The notes: generated by a model from the letters alone, not told the origin. A stretch of 64,000 nt of DNA from Rotaria socialis (GCA_905331475.1 CAJNYU010001215.1:1-64000), one strand, 5' to 3'; shown: positions 10,867 to 37,517, numbered from the stretch's first letter. Translations and numbers: made by a program.

Positions 10867-13800
10867 ACGTAGATGTACTAAGTTATTTACTGAAAAATTA
10901 GACTTAACTAGGAACTAAGTTTCTCATGTACACAGCTACTTGTTGGACAAACGAACTGTCCATAAAAATAAAATAAAATTCGATCCGACAGCTTCAATAT
11001 CGGACTGATTTTTTCTTTTAATATACGTAGCTTTACGACTTTTAAAGCCAGACAAAAACAAGAACCGCTGTGTTTCTAGTATCCAATCTGATAATAAAAT
11101 ATTAGAAATTCTCTCGAAAAATGTTTGCATACTATATGATCGATTAGAGATCTTTTCAAGCAATTCTATCATGTGTCTAGTCGACTGAAAAAGACATTTA
11201 TGTAACTTACCCATATTCTTTATAGTGAATATGAGATATAAAGTCAATCATTATGAAAAATTCTCATATCTCAATGTGTTGCCATCTTTAAATTTAACGT
11301 TTCGACTGCGTCAAAACTTTTTATAATCTCATAAATTATGAATCTTTTACCAGCGTGCCTCACACTTATTTCGCACCACAAGCTCGTTGTCTTATGATTG
11401 GCGCAGTTGGATATTGTTCATGAATTTAAAAGAAAACCTGTATTTCTTCTTGAAAAAATCTTGTCAAATTGTTCCCTGATTGCTACTCGTTTATTAAGTA
11501 TTGTTTACATGATATTGCATAAGAAAAGGACTTGTTTGGTCTTTGCAGTCAAATAAAGTAGGAAAAGGTTAGATAATACTGTGAGACTATATGTCATTTC
11601 TAAGTTGTTTATTATATCGTTAACATTTCTAAACAATCTTGAGGATGTGCTTATAGTACATATATTTTGTTTATTTTTTATTTATTATTTCCAAAGAATC
11701 TGATAGCTGATGGTATTTCTATTTCAAAGATAATCTTGTTGTTGTTTCTATTTCGCAGGAAAATAATAAACGATAAATAACAAGTGTTATGGTATCATCG
11801 AAGACGCATGAATAGACAATTTTTGTTTGACATCTGTTGTTTATCTTCTCGTTGCTATGCCGAAAATGTTTGTTAATGTTTTTCAATCATCATGATTATC
11901 AGTATTTCTTGTGAGATATTCAGTATGATTATTATTCTAATGTATTTCTTTTTCTAATCTATATAATACTCGAAATAATGAAAAACGAATGCGGACAATT
12001 AATTAATCATTGAGAAATAAGAAAATTTTCATAGGAAAACGCGACGTAGTTCTCCTCTCCTGCATCGATCTGCCCATGATCTAGATGTATAAGCCATTGA
12101 TTTTTGTTTGTTTCTATGGTGCTTCGAATAGACGATTTTATTGCTTCAATGATTTTCACAGAATACTTGTCATGTACAAAACATAAGTACCGTTTATTTT
12201 TAGTTATTTCATGCTTATTTACCTGAGGGAATGGTTAAGTTCGGCTAAGAGAAGATATTCTTTGTTGTTGATGCTAATAAGTGTACTCGCCTTATTACAT
12301 ATGCACTTTCACAAATGATTATCTTCTTATTACTAGGTTACGATCGATTGTATTTATGGCTAATTTTATTCGTGTTTTGGCGAAAAAAAGATGATTGTTA
12401 TTGGATCGCGAGCAAAATCATGACATTTTATATTTATTATTAGTCAATTATTTTATACGACAAAAACTAAAATAAAATAAAATATTGATATTACTTTTTC
12501 TTGTTATGATCCGTGAAGGTGTTCAATGAACACGATAAAAATTTTATTTCCCATGGCAATGGTTAAATTATTCATTATCCCGTATAAATTTATCAATATT
12601 AAATTGATATAGTATTAAAAAGAAAATGATTTATATTTCATCATTACATGATATTTGATCGTAATATATTCCATTCGACTTCTTTGCCGATTAATTGATT
12701 CAAGACAGAGTATATACTTGATCTTAGTGTAGGTTTATTTTATGCTTATAATTCATCGTCGAAAAATTCTTCTTTTTTCATTGATTTATTTTTCCCGTGT
12801 TACTTAGCAAAACATTAAACAATAAAATACTGTTTTCAATCGAACCACCAGATGCGTCAGTTTATATTATTGAATAGAACCCAATGTAACTATCTCTATT
12901 ATATTGTCCGCTTGCCTATTAAACTATCCTTGCCGTTGTTCTATAGTTCACTCAACAAGTAGAATATGTCTAGAAGTTAGACAAGAAAATAAGAAAAGAA
13001 TGTGAACTAATGTTGTGTCAACCGGAAAAGAACCCAATTAATGATACTTGTATACAGAAGCTCATTAATGATTATACGATAAAGTACTCAGATGTCTACA
13101 GTCGATAGTTAGATGGATCAGACAGGCTTTTTTTCTTGGTGCGAAAGGGTTCTTTTCTGCACAGAGAAACTGCCTAATTAATAGCAATGATATTTTAAAC
13201 ATTAAATATATCTCATTAAAATTTTTATTTTGTGAACTAAGTTTACCTTTCGACTAATTGAATCCCATCGGAGTCGTATACATCAGGAATGGAAGCAGCT
13301 TATGAGTTGATAGATCTATCAGCACGCATTTCTTCATGTTAACAATGCATTCAAAATCTTTGATGCATTAGACACATAATGAGAATTCGATCAAATTCTT
13401 TCGATGGAAAACCGCACTGTTTGCCACCGAGGAGAAAAAAATCAATCCAATCGATTGGAGTAAGTTGAACACGTCAAGTCATTTTCAATCGTATCATATT
13501 CAGTAAAATAAGGTTGCGAGATAAGAAAAACAATTATTTGTAATCTTAGCTAAAATTCGAGTAAAATGGGCAATTTATTGTATCGAAAAAACTTTCACAT
13601 CGTTCAACACTTAACAGATGAAATAGTGCAAGCAGAACATCTTCATTTTAAATTACTCATGCTAAATGAAATAAAACAATTCGTTCGTTATGCAAAACAA
13701 ACAGAGGCAAACTTCGCTTTTTTTCGACACAGCAAAATAAAAAATCAATAAAGCAAATAAAAAGAAAAAAAAAAGAACGAAACGTATGGCAAAGTAACAC

Positions 13801-13957
13801 TGTTCAACTTAAAGCACTACAATACGACGTTCTCGCGTAGGTAATATAATGAATGATGAAAAAGAAAAAACGAAAGAGAGAGAGAGAGAGAGAACAAAGA
13901 GGATCAATCTAATTTATAATACACACGCACAAATACAGTAACTGATGACTAGGAGTT
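10867..13957. other. AT-rich intergenic DNA with a GA microsatellite
   Basis: About 3 kb without a recognisable gene. A 61-codon ORF at 13566-13751 has no family match. A (GA)n run lies at about 13874-13893, just downstream of the heat-shock gene's stop. Confidence 0.55.
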
Positions 13958-15720
13958 CTATTGCGTAATTTTAATTTGACGGTTGAATGCAGGTACACGA
14001 TCATGTGGTATTGGTAATTCAACAGTAAGCGTTGAATCTTCACTCATTTTAGCACGTAAATTATTCACATCAACCCATTCTGGTAGAACATACTCACGCA
14101 CATATTCACGGTTTATTTGATTACCACGTGTATTATCAATATGAACAGCTTGAACTAAATGTTAAATAAACTTCATAGACGGAGAGAGAGAAGAAAAGAA
14201 AAATAAACAATATACCTTTCAAAACATTATCATTAACTTTAACACTAACATCGTCAGGTTTATAACCGCTTAAGTCAAATGTAAGTTTTAGTTGTTGATC
14301 GGCAACTGAATATGAATCATTTGTACCGATACTAGTTGGTAAATTAAATTGTTGTGTTTGAAGTGTCGGTGTTAATGGCGGACGAATATCACGTACAGGG
14401 ATTTGTATTGTTAGAATACCATCAGCACTTAACGTATTTGTTAATTTTTTCGCGTCAGCTCCATCAGGTAAACCTAGAGAGAGAAACAATAACGAAGAAC
14501 AAAAAAAAACAACTAAATTTTACCTATTTCTCGTTTAAATTCTCGATGGTTTGCTCCGCGTCCATCGCGTTCTTGTCTTAAGGCACTCACTTTTAGCATA
14601 GTATCATTAACTTGTATAGCAATATCTTCTGGTAGAAATTCACTTAAATTAAATTTATATGTGACAAGTTTCGTTCCATCATTTCGGTCAATCGTCGATA
14701 ATTCTGGTCGTGCTGTAATCGTTGAAAATGTAACAGGTGTTGGATTATTACTACTACCGACAATGGTAGATGCTGAACTTGTCGATGAATATTGATCACG
14801 TAATGGACTATTACGATGAAAATTAGTCGATCCAAGGCTACTATTACCGCCATTATTTTCTTGGCGAAATGAGGATGACGATGATGAAAATGAACTTGAT
14901 TGATTATTGCCAATGCCAATATTTGCGGGTTGACGGCCTGTACTGAATGTTGTGTCGACAACTCGACCTGGACTAGCTTGACGAAATGTACTTCCCGATG
15001 TTATAGCTGAAAGGCCTGAGTCATTATAAACACGATCCATAAGTACTGGTGCTTCCATAGTAAGTTGTCCATCTTCGGATAAATACGATTGTAACGTTTT
15101 AATATCGACGAATTCCGGTAAAGTTAATTCACGATTAAATTGTTTTGATTCAGTTGCATTACCAACTTTAACTTGACGATCACCTTTCACAATTAACATT
15201 CGACCATCGATTTTGACATTGAGTTCTTCAGGACGAAATTCACCTGTAAAATTGAAAAAGGTTTTTGTGTAAAAGCTACTTTATCCTATTTTTTCTTCTT
15301 ACCAATATCGAATTGAATTTTATATTTTTTTCGCCCATCGTTATCTTCTTCGATGAATGCACGTTGACCTGATGTACTCGGTGTTGAACCTAAGCCTGAT
15401 GCAGATCCGCGAAATGTTGGCCAATCAACACCACCAAACTCGGGAAAATCAGGAAAATCAACGCGCATTCGTGGTTTCGAACTAACTAAAGATGTTGATG
15501 GAAATGCAGTAGGCTCAGTTTTTGGTTCATTGAAAAATTTCTCTCGCCATCGGCGACATTCTTCTTCAAAATCGCGCATACGTGTACTCATTCGATCGTG
15601 AATATCATTTGATTGTCCTTCCGATGAACGAAAACGTATGAAACGTTGATCATCGCTTGGATTTACCGTCACGGGTATGACAGTACGTGAATGAAGTTGA
15701 TAATGATGATCGTTGCTCAT
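13958..15720 (-). CDS. Small heat-shock protein with three alpha-crystallin domains, 4 exons
   Basis: Exons on the minus strand are 15720-15303, 15243-14524, 14473-14216 and 14154-13958. They total 1,593 nt (530 residues), with all phases closing. The first ~125 residues are a WREKFF/PDFPEF-containing arm typical of sHSP N-termini. Three alpha-crystallin domains follow: ACD1 about 129-208 (YKIQFDIGEFRPEELNVKID...LTLPEFVD...LSEDGQLTMEAPV), ACD2 about 325-405 (YKFNLSEFLPEDIAIQVND...LSADGILTIQIPV) and ACD3 about 434-520 (LTFDLSGYKPDDVSVKVND...YVLPEWVD...MSEDSTLTVELPI). A ~110-residue Ser/Asn/Gln-rich linker separates ACD1 and ACD2. sHSPs are ATP-independent holdases that keep unfolding proteins soluble, and most have a single ACD. 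Each domain keeps the edge-strand and PxW/PEF features, so all may be functional. No convincing heat-shock element was seen upstream by eye. Confidence 0.93.
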
Positions 15721-18057
15721 CTTTGGTTTTTATTTTAATCTTGTGTCACCGATTTATTTATGTTGAATATGAATCTATCCGCATGTATTAAATATAATTC
15801 AAATCGATCACATCAATCAACAACGAATCTATAGAGAATATCTAAAATTGATGAATATATGAACGTTTACGTATATTTTTATAGATATAAATACGTATAG
15901 ATACGTATCTAGATCGAGCAAAAAAATAGAGTGAAAAATGAAGGGATACGGAAACAGCCATACCGTCATGTCTGTTTATACCAACAGCAAAGTTTCTGCT
16001 GATGCCGCCGCCACTCTCTTTTTGGAAGAGAACCATCCTTTCTCCTTTCCTGTCTCTACGACACAAGCACTGATAACATATGTATAATCGATGCGCACGC
16101 CAACGCCAGTCGCTCCTACTGCGTCGTCTTCGCTGCATTTTTAGCTGGCTCGACCATATACTGTGTATGTTTAGTTATTTCCTTTTCTCATCTCATCGCT
16201 TCTCATCTCTTTTTCTCCTACCATCGATACAAACTCATACGCTGAGTATGACTACGAACGACAACGGTGTGCATAGATAAATATATATCTATATATATAT
16301 ATGCATGTACATGTATATGCATATGTGGCAGTCCGTTTTCTGGTTGATTTTCTTTCTTGCTTCCTTTATCTGCTTCTTTTTTTTCTTCTCTCTCTCTCTC
16401 TCCTTCTTTACTATCTCACAAAACACATTTACGTACAAAGGAGACCGATAAAAGAAAAGAATAGACTTTGCGTCGGAAATAGTTTGCATCATTTCTCTTT
16501 CTTTCTTTCTTTCTTTTCTTTCATTCGTGTTTCTTCTTGTTCTTCTTCTGTCTGTCTGTCGGTCTTTCTCTCTAGTATGTCTCTTTATTTTCATACTCAA
16601 AACATGTAGCTGCAAGAGAAAAAAGAAAGCATTACTCTATTATAACAAATACTAATTCTGATAATCTATGACAGGTATAGACCATGGTCATCGGGCATAT
16701 CAAGACATAATCATACATTAACGATTGCTATGTCAACAAGCTATACAGCCGTTAGCCAATATCGCTTTAACCCGATCTAATAGTCGATAGACAATAGAAA
16801 TAGAATAAACATAAGTGAGAGGTCAGCAGTTCTCTTTTTGCTCTCTCTCTCTCTCTCTCTCAGAACAATAACAGAACAAACATAGGAGTATATAAATGGC
16901 GATCATTACCCTGGTTTAAGCATTTAATTTAATATAATAATCGTTATCGGAGTATTGCATCATTGTGATGTCAAAAATACTCATTCGTCATAGACAAGTC
17001 TTTATCTCACCATTCAATATAAGTAATAGCGTATCAAATCACCTTTATATGAAAAAAAAAGTGTAAAGTTTGGATTGTGGACCTTTCTTAATATATATAT
17101 AGCTACGTCTACTTACTATACATAACTCTTTTCATTTGGTGTTGTTTTTTTGTTATGATGAGGCGATGAATATAATGCATCCATAAGGGATTAGTAATGC
17201 TGACTGCATGTACGCCAAAGTGCACATACACAAGAGGATAGTTATATGTGGACTATATGTATTGCATTGCATATTTACTGAAATTTAACCTACTGCCTTG
17301 ATGTAATCATTACTTTATTCAGTCTCTACATGCCCATGCATTGAATAAAAATTGAAGGTTTTGTTAAATGCTCACGTTTATGTGAGCAAATGTGAAGGTC
17401 AATGAAAATAAAAGCAAAGCATGAATGCGGAAAAATTTTGACATTTTCATGAAAATAGAATTCAATAATAACGAATAAGGTTATTGTAAATGAACAATTT
17501 TCAATTGTTCTTTTCGAGATGATTACTCGATAAGCATGGACTAACAATCGACGTATATTCTTATGTGAATTGTTTTTTCCGCGAAAAAAACAGATCCATG
17601 AATACGGAAATTGAATGGAACAATAATAGAGAAGAAATAGATTACTGTTCTGCCTTATATGTTGGACCTTTCTATAAGAGCATGAATTATAAAAATATCA
17701 TCCTTTTTTATCATGTTGTCATTTTCTATCTTATCGTCATTTATAATTGTACGATTTGCTGTTGTCATCAAAGTCGTTGTCATGCTGAGAATCTGATGAT
17801 GAAACGGTTGGTAATCTAGCAGAGAGAGAGAAAAAAACGAGACGGTGGCATACCACAAGACGACGAGCTGGTTTACTCGTTATTTAGATCGTTTTTCTAT
17901 CGTGGGGTTGTTGTCGACCGTGCGACGACGACGACAAAAAATAAATGATGGATCAATGTTGATTTCATTATACCAATGAGAGCAGCGACTGCTAGCATGT
18001 GTTAGCGACTTATGCGCGTTCTGTTGATAAGGAAAACACGACGAAAGAAAAAAAGAA
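15721..18057. other. Intergenic region upstream of the heat-shock gene; simple repeats
   Basis: No gene was recognised. It should contain the divergent promoter of the heat-shock gene. Simple-sequence tracts include an alternating TA/ATGC stretch at about 16279-16325, a CT/TTTC-rich tract at 16378-16575 and (CT)n at 16841-16861. ORFs across these tracts are compositional. Confidence 0.6.
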
Positions 18058-18139
18058 CGCTGCGAGTAGGATTTGAACCTACGCGTGAAGATCACATTGG
18101 ATTTCAAGTCCAACGCCATAACCGCTCGGCCATCGCAGC
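18058..18139 (-). tRNA. trnS-UGA: tRNA-Ser(UGA)
   Basis: On the minus strand the sequence folds as a complete type II tRNA. The acceptor stem is GCTGCGA/TCGCAGC with discriminator G. The D-arm contains the GCGGTTA loop. The anticodon stem TTGGA/TCCAA encloses the loop CTTGAAA, so the anticodon is UGA. A long variable arm (GTGA-TCTT-CACG) marks tRNA-Ser, and the T-arm is GTAGG-TTCAAAT-CCTAC. It has no intron. It stands alone, about 0.6 kb downstream of the calcium-channel gene and on the same strand. Confidence 0.97.
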
Positions 18140-18717
18140 TGTGCCCCATCGGGCATACAATTTAGTTTTATTGTCACTCAATCATCAACCAAAAAACTCT
18201 AGGTTTTCATTTTTATCAGAGTGAAAAATCTTTATTTAAGTACAAAGTTTTTTCAATATTTATTTAATCACTTCAGACAAAAGTCAATCATTTTGCTCTT
18301 CTTTTTTTCTCAAAATTGTATTTCAAACAAAGTCAAAAACAAAAAGAGCAGAAGCAATCAGGTGAAAGAGAGAGAGAGAGAGAAAATGAAGAATTAATTA
18401 TGCCAATCTTGTCAATAACAAAACATAAATTTAGGGAACGAGCAAAAAAAATATAATAAAATTCTGGAAAACACTGTTGGTAACAATCAAACATACATTT
18501 ATAAGTTAATGAATAGAGCTTTGAAAATTCATCTACAATCTATCACGCACAGAAAGCTGTACATTGATTAAAAATAAAAAGAAGAGAAAAAAATGCAGTG
18601 CACTGAGACAGATCGTGTTCGGAAGACGAGAAGAAGAAAAGTAAAACGTCGTGCTAATTGAGAAGAGAAGATGAGAGCACCATTTATAGAGAAAAACCAA
18701 TATGAATAATATTAAAA

Positions 18718-31882
<13,165 letters not shown>

Positions 31883-34800
31883 CTTAACGTTTTTATTATC
31901 AAGATTTTACTGATAAAATATTTTTATATAGAACTGTGGAATGGCAGTCGTAAGAGACTAAAAGAAAAAAATGAAAGCATCGATTTAGAAAGTTAATTGA
32001 GCAGAACACGCAATAAGAAAAAAAAACTTACGACGAAGGAAATCATAAAGCATTTCTTCTTTTTATTGTTTTCCTATGTTGTAGCAAAAGACTTAAATGG
32101 TTGATCAAAAGTCTAGATGAATTATCTAAATTAAAGTATACGGAAGAATATATTGAAGACAATCGGTATCTCTTTAAAAGAAAACAAATCATATTAAAGG
32201 GTCATACAAGGTCGCTGAAGAAAATATCATCAAGGATTTTTTGTTTGTCTTCCATACATCCGGTTCCAAATACGGACCAGAATGTTCTGGAGCTAGAGTC
32301 AACGTGAATAAAAGCCGACTGTGCTGCCACATATAATTCAACCTTCGATTGGAACTAAATGAGAATATTTAAAAAATTATTTCGAGCCTTTTATTAAACT
32401 ACGTTAATCATTTTTTCTAAACTATTTAAATTGAATAACTAACCAATAAAATAATTTGCTCTCTTGTATAAATAGGGTTTATATTTATAACATATGGATT
32501 TTTGGTTAGACATTTATCATTCTTCATGTCTGACAATATGCCATCAGATCATCAATATAAAACATGGGTCAACGTAAAACAGGAGAATAATATCCTCGCA
32601 ATAATGCTATTAAATAATCAGAGTTGTTCTTATTATTAATTCGATTTTTTTAGAAATAAAAATCGGACGACTTATTTAAATTTTCAAGGGTTGAATATAG
32701 TACGACAGTTATGCCTATTATCGTTAAGAAATATTCAATCAAATAATAATTGACCTTTTTCTTTTTCGCAATCTTTGGTAAATCAACAGTTTATCGGAAA
32801 TAATAGAAAAATATCAACGCATCAACAGAAATGTTAACTTTCTACGAGTGTTTATTCAAGTAGATCGACTAGTTTCATTGTAATCTTGATTGAATCAATG
32901 AAATTATATTCCTATGTACAAACCAGATTTCCTGCAGTCTATTCAAAAAAAAAAGAAAGAAAGAATATAATCAGATTAATCAAAAACTATCAATGCATTT
33001 TTATTATTCATTGAATCTCGCTGCAATTACAGTAAAATAATTGATTTTTATTTTGATACTAAATCAGTACCATAACGCTTTCTGATTATGAAAAATGGCT
33101 ACGGAAAAGCATTTTTTACTGGGTCTCAATCATTATGCGCTTCCAGTGCTACGTTACGCCTATGTAATAAATCAACTTACATTTCTGTTGAAAAACATAA
33201 CAATCATATTAAATACAGTACGATTAATCGACAGAGATCCAGACAAACTACAGCATAAATATATTAGAAATAATTATTGACTGTTTGATTTTTGGTAATT
33301 ACTCCAATAGCAAAAAAGATACTTCGCAATTAAATGAGACGTTCAAACGATCTCCTACAGCTATATGGTGTGTTGTTTAAGAACGTAGTTTAAACGTACA
33401 TCGTTCGATGGTTATTAATATGAAACTAAGCCTTTTTCGCGTGTACTTATCCTAATTCATTGAATAGCAACTATTTCAAAAACGTTTCTTTAAGTCGGCA
33501 ACACTCAAAATATAGTTTGACTATGGAATCATCATTGGCAGAAGATCAATGGGAGCACTAGAATAAATAGATATTCACAGCTGAGCTAAAGATAATTCTA
33601 GTGGCATTTGTTTTGGTATTTTCTAGTAGGAAAAGGAGCATCGTGGAACTGTGTATCTCAAGTACGAAACTCGGAGAAGCTTCATTTTCTTTTTGTTGCG
33701 GAAAATTATTTTCTTTATCATTCTACTTAATCTGAGCAAGTTCATTCTTGCGCATAGTAGATGTTAAAGAACAACATTAATTATTTTCTGAAGACTTTCT
33801 CTATAATAACATACTGACAATTTTTCATCTCATAGATGCTTCTTGTATATAATTTGAATGGACTGTTTGCTAGTAACTCGAAGTGATTTTCGCTGTTAAG
33901 AGGGTGAATTTTGTTAATAGCACAAAATACAGTCTAGATAAATTAATTTTCTTACAATGCAGTTCCAAGCCTTTAAACTAATAATTAATGGATCTATCAA
34001 ATGTTAATCTAGGGTTTTTTCTTTTATAAAAAGATGTTTATTTTAGGTCATGTAGACTATTTGACTAGCTTCATTTTAGATGAATTTCAAAGGGACGAGA
34101 TAATTACGTTTGTTTTCTATTCACTCCCTATGTTCGAACTAATTTCATGTTTTTATTTTACCTTGTCAGAACATGTTGAGTTGCATTCTGTTAGTAATCG
34201 GTATTATTCATATTCCCTAGTTTTTCATCTTAGAAAGAAAAATTACGATTGATATGAAACAAACATTCTACAGGTGAAAAATAATCTTTTGTTGCTTGAC
34301 ATGCAACGTTTCTTATGAAACAAAACAATACTTCATTTTTCACATGCACAACATGTGTCTCGAAATGGATACCTTAAAAACAACAGAAAGTAAAATTAGT
34401 TGAAAAATCCTTGCGTGTTTTACTCGAAGAAATTATTCATCGATGAACAATCACAAGGAACATCTTGTTGGGACTCGTTTTCCTGATTACACATACGATT
34501 TGTTTTTTCGTTACTCTTCTAACTAATGGAAACAATGCCATCTCCATTCAAGCAGTCAAAACAAAAAACAGAACAAATGCTATATTAATAGACCAGCTGT
34601 CGACACAGTATAAGTATACTAGTTATTGAGAAAGAGAAGAAAATGCTTTCTGACAATTACTATCGTAATCAATAGTTTGATAGAATTTATTAGAAATCTA
34701 TGCAAATACAATAGCCACTGTAGATGCCATTATTTCAACTATAATCAAAAGAAAATGCATAAACAATATTAAAAAAATACGAGTACACAGATTTTGATCC

Positions 34801-35063
34801 AAGATCTAACGCCTAATGAAATATAAGTACATGCAAAAATAAGATTTTGACGATATCAACACAACTGGAAGTCGTATTGCCTTAAACTTCATCGTATAGA
34901 TTGTTGTTTATACCAAGAAAAAATATCACAATATAGACGGTGGACATGTAACAACTGAAACTAAAATTCATTCAAATGACGAGTATTTGAACAGTCCCAG
35001 GTCGAGAGCCCACGATCGTAGACGGTGAAATACGATAGAATACAGTAACCGCAAACGGCATAT
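31883..35063. other. Intergenic, AT-rich, no gene recognised
   Basis: About 3.2 kb upstream of the calcium-channel start and therefore likely to hold its promoter. ORFs of 60-72 codons at 32101, 33095 and 34034 have no family character. I saw no repeat or RNA gene. Confidence 0.55.
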
Positions 35064-35339
35064 ATGTCAAACTTGAATTCAAGTTTGCCACTACTGGAAG
35101 TTGATAAACAGACGATTACGATTAGCACTAGCGAAGATATTCAACAAATCAATCTATCCCTCTCCGACGTACTGCTCGATTTGGATCAATCAATCACTGT
35201 TGATCTTGAAGGATATGGAAATGTTTTTCAAGGTCATGTAATGAGTACAAAAAAAGCAATAGAAGATTCTCTACGCCATCGTGCGGATCCGACTAGTGTA
35301 GCAACTGGTTGTCTGGTGATATTGTACGTGAAGAAATAA
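35064..35339 (+). CDS. Orphan bacterial-type hydrolase C-terminal beta-domain, 91 residues
   Basis: The product reads VDKQTITISTSEDIQQINLS, LSDVLLDLDQSITVDLEGY, NVFQGHV and EDSLRHRADPTSV. This resembles the small C-terminal beta domain that follows the alpha/beta-hydrolase core in bacterial dienelactone-hydrolase/PHB-depolymerase-like enzymes (pattern ...LSDxLxDLDxPVxVxxNGxxxFxGxV...LExRxDP...). No hydrolase core with a GxSxG motif is visible upstream in this window. It is either a stand-alone small protein, a terminal exon of a gene I cannot trace, or the stub of a horizontally acquired gene. The ATG sits inside the palindrome AACTTGAATTCAAGTT. Confidence 0.5.
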   Translation: MSNLNSSLPLLEVDKQTITISTSEDIQQINLSLSDVLLDLDQSITVDLEGYGNVFQGHVMSTKKAIEDSLRHRADPTSVATGCLVILYVKK

Positions 35340-36255
35340 TAAAATCATGCTTTTTTTAAAGCCTGTTTGCTTATTTATTTTGCTTTGCTTTGTTTTTATG
35401 AGTGCTTGCTGTTCAAAATAGAGTTCAGGGGAAAATGTGTATATGGGACGAGAAAGAAACAGTGTAATACAAATAAGCCCAGTTAACGAGAGAGAGAGAG
35501 AATGAGAGCAAAATTATACATAGACAAAAAAAAACTCAATAGCAATAACTAACAAAGCGATGATAAATGCGAAAGGAAAAGAGGCCATTGAAAATGCAAA
35601 TTTACAGGAGCGCAAACATAACAGCACACATACATACACACGCGCGCGCGCGCAATTAAGTAAACAAAAAGTAGACTGTTGGTTAGAAAAACAATCAAAC
35701 GCACAGATAGATTAATAAAGTTGATCAAAAAAAAGAGCACGCATTCGAAACTTTGCCATAGCGTCTCTTGCTCCTGATGTGTGGTTTGTTCAGCACAAAA
35801 AATATCTTTTTTCCTTCTTAATGAATAAATTGCAACATTATTTTCTCAACTCATCCTCGTGATTTTGTTTCTTTTTGTCGTGTAAAAGCTTGTTGTTGTG
35901 AAATAACAACAAGAGAAAGCAGACGTAGATATGATCAGAGAGCACGCTCACGAATATATATCACTCGGCCAAAGATGAAAAAAAATACAAAGTAAACAAA
36001 CGGGGCAAACGAAATGTGGGTTTCTTTTTATGTGCGTATTTTTTATCATCGATAGAAAATACTGTTTTTGATGCGGTTAAAGATTAAATTGCCCGAGAAT
36101 TGGTATTTATCTTTCTCAAATCAATGTCATATACAACAAGAGAAGCTTAGTGCATCTTCTTGGAAAATAGAAATAAAGAACCAAAAAAAAAAGGTAGTGC
36201 GTCACACAGAAACGAAAAGGAAGTTATCACATTGGGTAACAAGAACAACAGCAAG

Positions 36256-36291
<36 letters not shown>

Positions 36292-36865
36292 AGAAAAAAC
36301 AGGACGCATGTACTACTTGTCATAATAAAAAAACGACACAAACACACACATATTTATATATATATATGTATATAGAAGGATTGACAAAAGAAAAAAACAG
36401 GTTAACAAACAAACAAACAAGAAACCGTTGCGATTTTTTTTTACATTTAAAAAAGTAAGGTCAAAAGCTACATAAATAGCAACATAGATAAATGTTTTGA
36501 GCTTGAATTTCACACGAAATTCCATCGTCATCAAAAAAAAATGAAGACAACAGAATAAAGGAAGAAAATTCGTCACACTCGTTCAATCAGTATGAACGAA
36601 TAGCAGCAAATATATGATAGCATTAAATTCCATTCTCAATTGAATGCTTGAATACGATATTTGCTCAATGTAAACAATAGAATAAAATTTGGTATGATAA
36701 TATTATTCACCCATCAACAATATTTCATCATCGCCTAAAGTACAAAAATAACTTATTGAACAGAAACAAAAATTACTATTGACGAAGAAAAGATTATTGA
36801 AGTTAAAAATAGCATATTCAAGCAATACAATAACATTTACATTTCGAATCCGTAGCGAGGACAGT
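35340..36865. repeat. Simple-sequence-rich intergenic DNA
   Basis: Contains (GA)n at 35489-35504, an alternating CG run at 35640-35653, (GA)n at about 36259-36288 and a TA-rich tract near 36352-36375. ORFs on both strands across these are compositional shadows. No gene was recognised. Confidence 0.65.
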
Positions 36866-37353
36866 TAGGGGTGTTACGTTTAAATTTTCAAAAAATTATT
36901 AAATCGAGAAATAAATTTTCAAAAATTTAAAATAAATTAAATCGTTTGAAATTCAAATTGGTTAAATTTTCAAAATTAGTAGATAAACATAGTTTTTGAC
37001 TTGATTGCTATTATTTAAGTCAACTTTGAGTATGTTTCCTGTTTTCTAAAGTTAAACCTAGTCATTCTTCTACGAATTGTGCTATTAAATATATTTTTAT
37101 GAGTATCCCGGTGTTTTTGACGAAGAAAGATGACGGATCCTGCATTATCTGTAGAGAAATTTTGACTATTATGAACAAATATTAACCTAAAATACTAGGT
37201 TCTCCTCTCATTTAGTATTTACTACTGTTAAAGTCACGTATTTTCCTCATAGCAATGATGTGTGTCCATCTAAATAATTTATTAAATTCTAAATTAAACT
37301 AACTTTTCGCGAAGTTAAATTTAACTTAAATAAACTGTAAATTAACACCTCTA
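36866..37353. mobile_element. Second non-autonomous hAT-type element, 488 bp
   Basis: The left end TAGGGGTGTTA (36866-36876) and the reverse complement of the right end TAACACCTCTA (37343-37353) match at 10 of 11 positions. The 8 bp flanks are AGGACAGT (36858-36865) and ATGACAGT (37354-37361), matching 7 of 8, a plausible hAT target duplication. The sub-terminal DNA is A/T-rich (TTTAAATTTTC... on the left, AAGTTAAATTTAACTT on the right). No coding capacity. It ends about 165 bp from the stop codon of the neighbouring gene, so it may lie in that gene's 3' region. Confidence 0.7.
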
Positions 37354-37517
37354 ATGACAGTTATAATTTTATTTTCAATAGGACTAGTCTGATGGCAACT
37401 ATTGCTTTTCATATATAGAGACGTATTACTTAGCATAGAAAAAACAATATGAATCGTGACATTATGTTATTATATGGGCTATAAATGAAAATGAGAACGA
37501 CTGATTTAGATTAGACA

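Noticed and set aside
13566..13751. 61-codon ORF starting MGNLLYRKNFHIVQ
   Set aside because: Begins with a proper ATG, but I see no family, no splice context and no second exon; length is within chance for this composition.
14354..14581. Plus-strand ORF within the heat-shock gene
   Set aside because: Antisense shadow of coding exons and an intron of the triple-ACD gene.
15721..16300. Heat-shock elements upstream of the small heat-shock gene
   Set aside because: Searched by eye for three alternating nGAAn/nTTCn blocks; none convincing was found.
16289..16615. Overlapping ORFs on both strands with long K/R/E or F/S/L runs
   Set aside because: Produced by a pyrimidine-rich simple-sequence tract.
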